Assembly: GCA_910583925.1 (NCBI GenBank)
Contig: CAJTZJ010000012.1
Coordinates: forward strand, 10,273-74,272
From: an uncultured Eubacterium sp.
GTDB lineage: Bacteria; Bacillota; Clostridia; Oscillospirales; Acutalibacteraceae
DNA: 64,000 nt
Direction: 5' to 3'
Shown: positions 60,562 to 64,000 of the stretch, piece after piece
Position numbering within the stretch: the first letter of the stretch is position 1
How the letters are laid out: every line of letters begins with the position of its first letter
Notes under the pieces: model-generated
What the model saw: the letters and a program-made list of their open reading frames with translations, nothing else
Told to the model about the DNA's origin: nothing
Databases searched by the model: none
Position numbers and translations under genes: made by a program

Positions 60562-60635
60562 GGCGCCATAGCCAAGTGGTAAGGCAGAGCTCTGCAAAAG
60601 CTTTATCCCCAGTTCAAATCTGGGTGGTGCCTCCA
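60562..60635 (+). tRNA. tRNA-Cys (anticodon GCA)
   Basis: A 74-base cloverleaf with CCA. Acceptor GGCGCCA pairs with TGGTGCC. The anticodon loop contains GCA and the discriminator is T, as expected for Cys. Confidence 0.94.
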
Positions 60636-60640
60636 ACATT

Positions 60641-60693
60641 AAAAAGTCTGATTTTTGGCTTAACCAAGCCAAATTTTAGGCTTTTTATTTTTT
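60641..60693 (+). terminator. tRNA operon terminator
   Basis: A long imperfect palindrome: AAAAAG..GGCTT pairs with AAGCC..CTTTTT around AACC, followed by TATTTTTTTG. The rest of the gap to 60901 is AT-rich with no feature I can support. Confidence 0.8.
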
Positions 60694-60901
60694 TGTTTTT
60701 ATGATAAAAATTGGAACAAAAGTATGAAGATTTAACCTATTTTTACCTATTTTATCCTGCAATTTACATAAAAATTACATAAAACCGATTAAATATATCT
60801 TTAAAATAATGAATAGATTGATAAGTCAGAAAAATGTGTATAATTAAATATGTTTCAACTACTTTTGAAATGCAATATTATAAAATATAAGGACATGTTC
60901 A

Positions 60902-61420
60902 ATGTATAGTGACGATTTGATAATTGAAAAGTTTAGTTTAAGTGATGAAGCTTTATTTCAAGAAAGATTGAAGAAAATAAATATACCACCAGACTGCGAT
61001 TTTCTCTCCAAACAAACTTTTCCGAATTCAAAATATTATTCAAAAAGAATATTTATACTTTTAAAAAATAAAAAACAAGGTCTTTTAAGAAAAAAAGCAG
61101 TACAAAAAGTAATTGGATATTGTATTGTTTATAAGTTAGAAAACTTTAATGATAATTCCGTGATGAATTTTAGAAAGATAACTCAAATTCCTGCTGATAT
61201 AATTAATAATTATTCAACTGTAATTGCAGATTTTTTAATAACAGGAACTTATAAAAGAAAAGGCATAGGTAAAGATTTCGCTTTGAAAATAATCTACAAT
61301 TATTTAAAAGATGAAAAGATTTCTCTAAAGGCGGATGGAGAGGGCTTAAAGTTTTGGGATAAAGTTGGATTTTGTTTTGCAAATAATTCCGATGAATTCA
61401 TGTATTTACCGCAGGATTAA
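60902..61420 (+). CDS. GNAT-like acetyltransferase (172 aa)
   Basis: The acetyl-CoA site pattern R-K-G-I-G-K-D-F-A near 120 and F-W-D-K-V-G-F near 152 fit the GNAT fold. AAGGACA precedes the start. The codon use is more AT-rich than in neighbours, so it may be an acquired gene. Substrate unknown. Confidence 0.6.
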   Translation: MYSDDLIIEKFSLSDEALFQERLKKINIPPDCDFLSKQTFPNSKYYSKRIFILLKNKKQGLLRKKAVQKVIGYCIVYKLENFNDNSVMNFRKITQIPADIINNYSTVIADFLITGTYKRKGIGKDFALKIIYNYLKDEKISLKADGEGLKFWDKVGFCFANNSDEFMYLPQD

Positions 61421-61483
61421 AAAATGAATATTCAATACAACAGAAAAATATTGTGCTATTCTTCTGTTATTTTATATAAAATT

Positions 61484-61518
61484 ACTCCCGATTCAGTATG
61501 AGTCGGGAGTTGCTTTTT
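61484..61518 (+). terminator. terminator after the GNAT-like gene
   Basis: ACTCCCGA (61484-61491) pairs with TCGGGAGT (61503-61510), followed by TGCTTTTTT. Confidence 0.82.
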
Positions 61519-61523
61519 TATTG

Positions 61524-61631
61524 CTATTTATAAATCGTTATCACTTTCTTTTGCTTTTTAAGTACATCTTCAATATTTGGAAGTTCTGTAATTTCAGGAG
61601 GGGAATTATCCTACACTTTTATATCTTCCAT
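61524..61631 (-). pseudogene. small gene (35 codons) broken by an in-frame amber codon
   Basis: After AAGGTG and an ATG at 61631 the frame reads M-E-D-I-K-V, then TAG at 61611-61613. It then continues D-N-S-P-P-E-I-T-E-L-P-N-I-E-D-V-L, a short Lys-rich run and a second TAG. The reading frame is otherwise intact and protein-like, so it looks like a recently broken small gene. The amber codon could also be a real stop of a very short peptide, but the downstream part then has no start. Confidence 0.4.
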
Positions 61632-61838
61632 AATCATCACCTTGTATATATTGTAAATGGTTCTAATAGAAAAAGTAGTCTTAAATTATGGAAATAATCC
61701 TGCATAAAATTATACTGAAAAATATTTTGTTTTAAAATGTCTATTTTTGTAAAAAATATTGACAAATTAAATGTTTTTGTATTAAATAAAATTGAATTGT
61801 ATTAGATTACGGATGGATTGCGGTAAGAAAGGAGGGAG

Positions 61839-61907
61839 ATGTTGCCAATCTGTCTTGTATATATGAGCGGTTCGGAATTCTGCTTTAGTAAAAAATATAA
61901 TATTTAA
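61839..61907 (+). CDS. possible 22-residue leader peptide
   Basis: AAAGGAGGGAG lies directly before an ATG opening a 22-codon frame (begins M-L-P-I-C-L-V-Y-M). It precedes the RHS-like gene. Nothing else supports expression. The rest of the gap 61421-61931 holds the terminator and the broken small gene listed here, and a possible TTGACA promoter near 61760. Confidence 0.25.
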   Translation: MLPICLVYMSGSEFCFSKKYNI

Positions 61908-61931
61908 TTAAGATAATAAGGAGGTAAATTT

Positions 61932-63866
61932 ATGAAAATAAACAGGAAGATTTGGTTTAAAATTTTAACAGCGGTATTAACTGCTGGAATGCTGATGAGT
62001 AATATACAGATGATTGCTTTTGCAAATGAAACAAGAGTGATTACCTATGCTGACGGAAGCAAGATAATTTATACTTATTCCAATGGAAATGTAAGTTCGA
62101 TTGACTATTACAGTGCGGAAGATTATGAAACACCGTTATATAATTACCAGTATAGTTATAACGGAAATAAAATAAACTCGGTTATCTGTAATGTATCAAA
62201 TTCTGTTTCAGATGAAACTGAAAAATTTAAAATTGTTGACGAGGATAATTCTTATAAGTTTTCTGAATATATAGTCAAAAACGGTGCAGAAACGGAACGG
62301 CTATTATATGAATCAAACAGCAGCATTTTTTCTCAAACAGAATCTTTCTATTCTTGTTTTGGAAACATAGAAAATAAAAAAATAGATACTGCTGTAACAT
62401 TGCTTCGTTCAAATAAGGTGCAAGATAGTATGTCTTTTTCAATAGGAAAAGATTTTCTTGGATATAATCAGATAGATTATTCTGTAACTTCATTAATAGA
62501 AAAGGATGGAATCGGACGAATAAAATCAAACAGTATTGACAGCAATTTCGCAAATCAGTTGTATCCGGATAATATCGGCGATTTTAATCACAATATGGAA
62601 TATGTATATCTTGACAATGGAACTGATCGTTCATTGGTTTCTGAATATACAATTTCCGGTGATATGATGGAAAATTCTGCTCTTCCTGAAACATTTACTT
62701 CAACAGCTTTAAAATATAATGAACAGGGAATGCCGCAATTTAAATATTATAAGTTCAATGAAGATAATGGAACGTTTTATTATTTAGGAAATTTTTATGG
62801 TTATGATAGTCAAAATCGTCTTGTTATCGAAACTGACTCTATAAACAATAAATATATAGAATATTTCTATGATGAAAACAACAATTTGTATGAAAAAAGA
62901 ATTTTTGGTGAAACAGCCAAAATCAGTCTTGCAAATAAGCCTGATTTTGATATTGAACAACTTCTTATTATGGAAGAATCTGATTTTAATAAATTTGATT
63001 TCAGTGTATTTAATAATGAAAGATTCTTAATTGAGGACAATCAATATTATGTGTATAACTATTGTTTTGATCCAATGTTTAAGGACAGAATGGTAGAGTA
63101 TACTGAAAAAGAATGCGTTAAAAACGGTGATAATATTGAAAGCACCACAAAAGTAAACGAAAAAATTAGTTATGATGCGTGCGGAAATCCATTAAATTAT
63201 GTTGGTTATACCTATGAAGGATTGATAAGAGCCAATCTGAAGTGGTGTGGAAATCTGCTTACCGAATTTGATGTACTGGATGAAAACGGAAAAGTAATAC
63301 GGATATTTACATATGAATATGATCATAACGGAAACAGAGTTGCCAAAAAGAAATATATCAGGAATAACAACGATACTTTTGATTTACATAGCGCACAAAA
63401 TTTTATATGGAATAATGGGATTTTGCAATGTGTTATTTTTAAAGGAAATATTTTAAACTTTTTGAAAAATGATAATGACTACAATCAGGATTTTATTACA
63501 TATTCTAAAATTATTTATGATGCAAATCATTCTCCGATTGCATATATTACTCCGGTAGGTGCTATGTATCAGTATATTAAGGATTTTAAGGGCAATATAA
63601 TCGGTTTACAAAGCACAACAGATGATCATAGAACGAATAATGAAGATAGTTCAGTTTATGTAGAAATGTTTTATGATTCTAAAGGAAACATGGATTTTTA
63701 TCAATTACCGTATAAAGATTATTCCAAAGACAACTCTTATATGCTGACGGCTTTGTTTAATCCTTGTACCTATAAGGATTATTTATACGATTATGAAAGC
63801 GGAATGTATTATGCGCAGAATGAATATTACTCTCCTTTATGGGGCAAAAATATTCAAACAACATAA
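61932..63866 (+). CDS. secreted YD/RHS-repeat-like protein lacking a toxin domain (644 aa)
   Basis: A signal peptide (about 1-32, ending M-I-A-F-A) precedes irregular YD-type units such as Y-G-Y-D-S-Q-N-R-L and Y-E-Y-D-H-N-G-N-R. The end resembles the RHS core: Y-I-K-D-F-K-G-N-I-I-G-L-Q, then Y-D-Y-E-S-G-M-Y-Y-A-Q-N-E-Y-Y-S-P-L-W-G. Typical RHS/WapA proteins continue from there into a variable toxin; this one stops five residues later. GGAGG precedes the start. It could be a remnant, a toxin-less relative or an adhesin. Confidence 0.75.
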   Translation: MKINRKIWFKILTAVLTAGMLMSNIQMIAFANETRVITYADGSKIIYTYSNGNVSSIDYYSAEDYETPLYNYQYSYNGNKINSVICNVSNSVSDETEKFKIVDEDNSYKFSEYIVKNGAETERLLYESNSSIFSQTESFYSCFGNIENKKIDTAVTLLRSNKVQDSMSFSIGKDFLGYNQIDYSVTSLIEKDGIGRIKSNSIDSNFANQLYPDNIGDFNHNMEYVYLDNGTDRSLVSEYTISGDMMENSALPETFTSTALKYNEQGMPQFKYYKFNEDNGTFYYLGNFYGYDSQNRLVIETDSINNKYIEYFYDENNNLYEKRIFGETAKISLANKPDFDIEQLLIMEESDFNKFDFSVFNNERFLIEDNQYYVYNYCFDPMFKDRMVEYTEKECVKNGDNIESTTKVNEKISYDACGNPLNYVGYTYEGLIRANLKWCGNLLTEFDVLDENGKVIRIFTYEYDHNGNRVAKKKYIRNNNDTFDLHSAQNFIWNNGILQCVIFKGNILNFLKNDNDYNQDFITYSKIIYDANHSPIAYITPVGAMYQYIKDFKGNIIGLQSTTDDHRTNNEDSSVYVEMFYDSKGNMDFYQLPYKDYSKDNSYMLTALFNPCTYKDYLYDYESGMYYAQNEYYSPLWGKNIQTT

Positions 63867-63916
63867 TTGTTACAATGTGAAATATTTGTTATAATTATCT
63901 AAGTTATATCAAAAAT

Positions 63917-63948
63917 ACAAAGCAATTATTTGCTTTGTGTTTTTGTGT
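63917..63948 (+). terminator. terminator of the RHS-like gene
   Basis: ACAAAGCAA pairs with TTGCTTTGT around TTAT, followed by GTTTTTGTG. Confidence 0.85.
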
Positions 63949-63956
63949 TGTATGTA

Positions 63957-63985
63957 AAAAAGACAACCACCTGCTGTGCAGGTGG
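63957..63985 (-). terminator. terminator of a minus-strand gene beyond the right edge
   Basis: CCACCTGC pairs with GCAGGTGG around TGT. On the minus strand it is followed by TTGTCTTTTTT, so an unseen gene should converge from the right. Confidence 0.75.
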
Positions 63986-64000
63986 AAAAGGAAAAGCTTT

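Noticed and set aside
61611..61613. Pyrrolysine or other amber recoding
   Set aside because: No suppressor tRNA or charging enzyme is seen, and many genes here end in TAG.

Overview
The window looks like a chromosomal stretch of a low-GC, spore-forming-type Clostridia (Oscillospirales/Ruminococcaceae-like; inferred from codon and base composition, Thr/Lys-rich lipoprotein linkers, a divergent type IIA topoisomerase pair, a Spo0A-type DNA-binding domain and Firmicutes gene orders such as tig-clpP-clpX-lon-engB). No species can be named from the sequence alone.

Region 1 (1 to about 12825) reads as the integrase end of an integrative element. It holds the start of a class B sortase, a 1926-residue LPXTG-type thioester/ester-bond adhesin, several small membrane or lipoproteins, a stand-alone Spo0A-C-like regulator, two tiny overlapping genes, a parA-parB pair and a tyrosine integrase. 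Beyond the integrase come short repeats and a 23-bp tRNA 3'-end fragment followed by a tRNA-type terminator. That is the usual scar of insertion into a tRNA gene, so the intact tRNA should lie left of the window. Five copies of a 19-bp tandem palindrome (GTGCGCAY-N3-GTGCRCAY-like) occur only around and inside the par genes and are the best candidate for an undescribed partition or operator system here.

Region 2 (12895-31950) is core chromosome: a superoxide dismutase, alr, a FliB-like protein, a ROK kinase, a membrane protein, an acyltransferase-fold protein, rnhA, rnjA, rplI-dnaB-tilS-ftsH, a divergent topoisomerase B/A pair, secG and a DEDDh exonuclease. A 159-bp element with 14-bp terminal inverted repeats sits between the divergent rnhA and rnjA promoters.

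Region 3 (32031-49500) covers cell envelope and growth: a class A penicillin-binding protein, ruvX, an M50 protease, a paired radical SAM system, two teichoic-acid polymerase-type transferases with tarI-tarJ (CDP-ribitol supply), rplS with a structured leader, a GH35 glycosidase, rbgA-rnhB-yraN, thrC and a DUF1540 protein.

Region 4 (49676-60109) covers protein quality control and metabolism: a metallophosphoesterase, tig-clpP-clpX, lon-engB-lysA, a TrpR-like regulator, a methyltransferase and hslO.

Region 5 (60110-64000) has a five-gene tRNA operon (Val, Asp, Phe, Gly, Cys), a GNAT-like protein, a small broken gene with an in-frame amber codon, and a secreted YD/RHS-type protein that stops just after the RHS core without a toxin domain.
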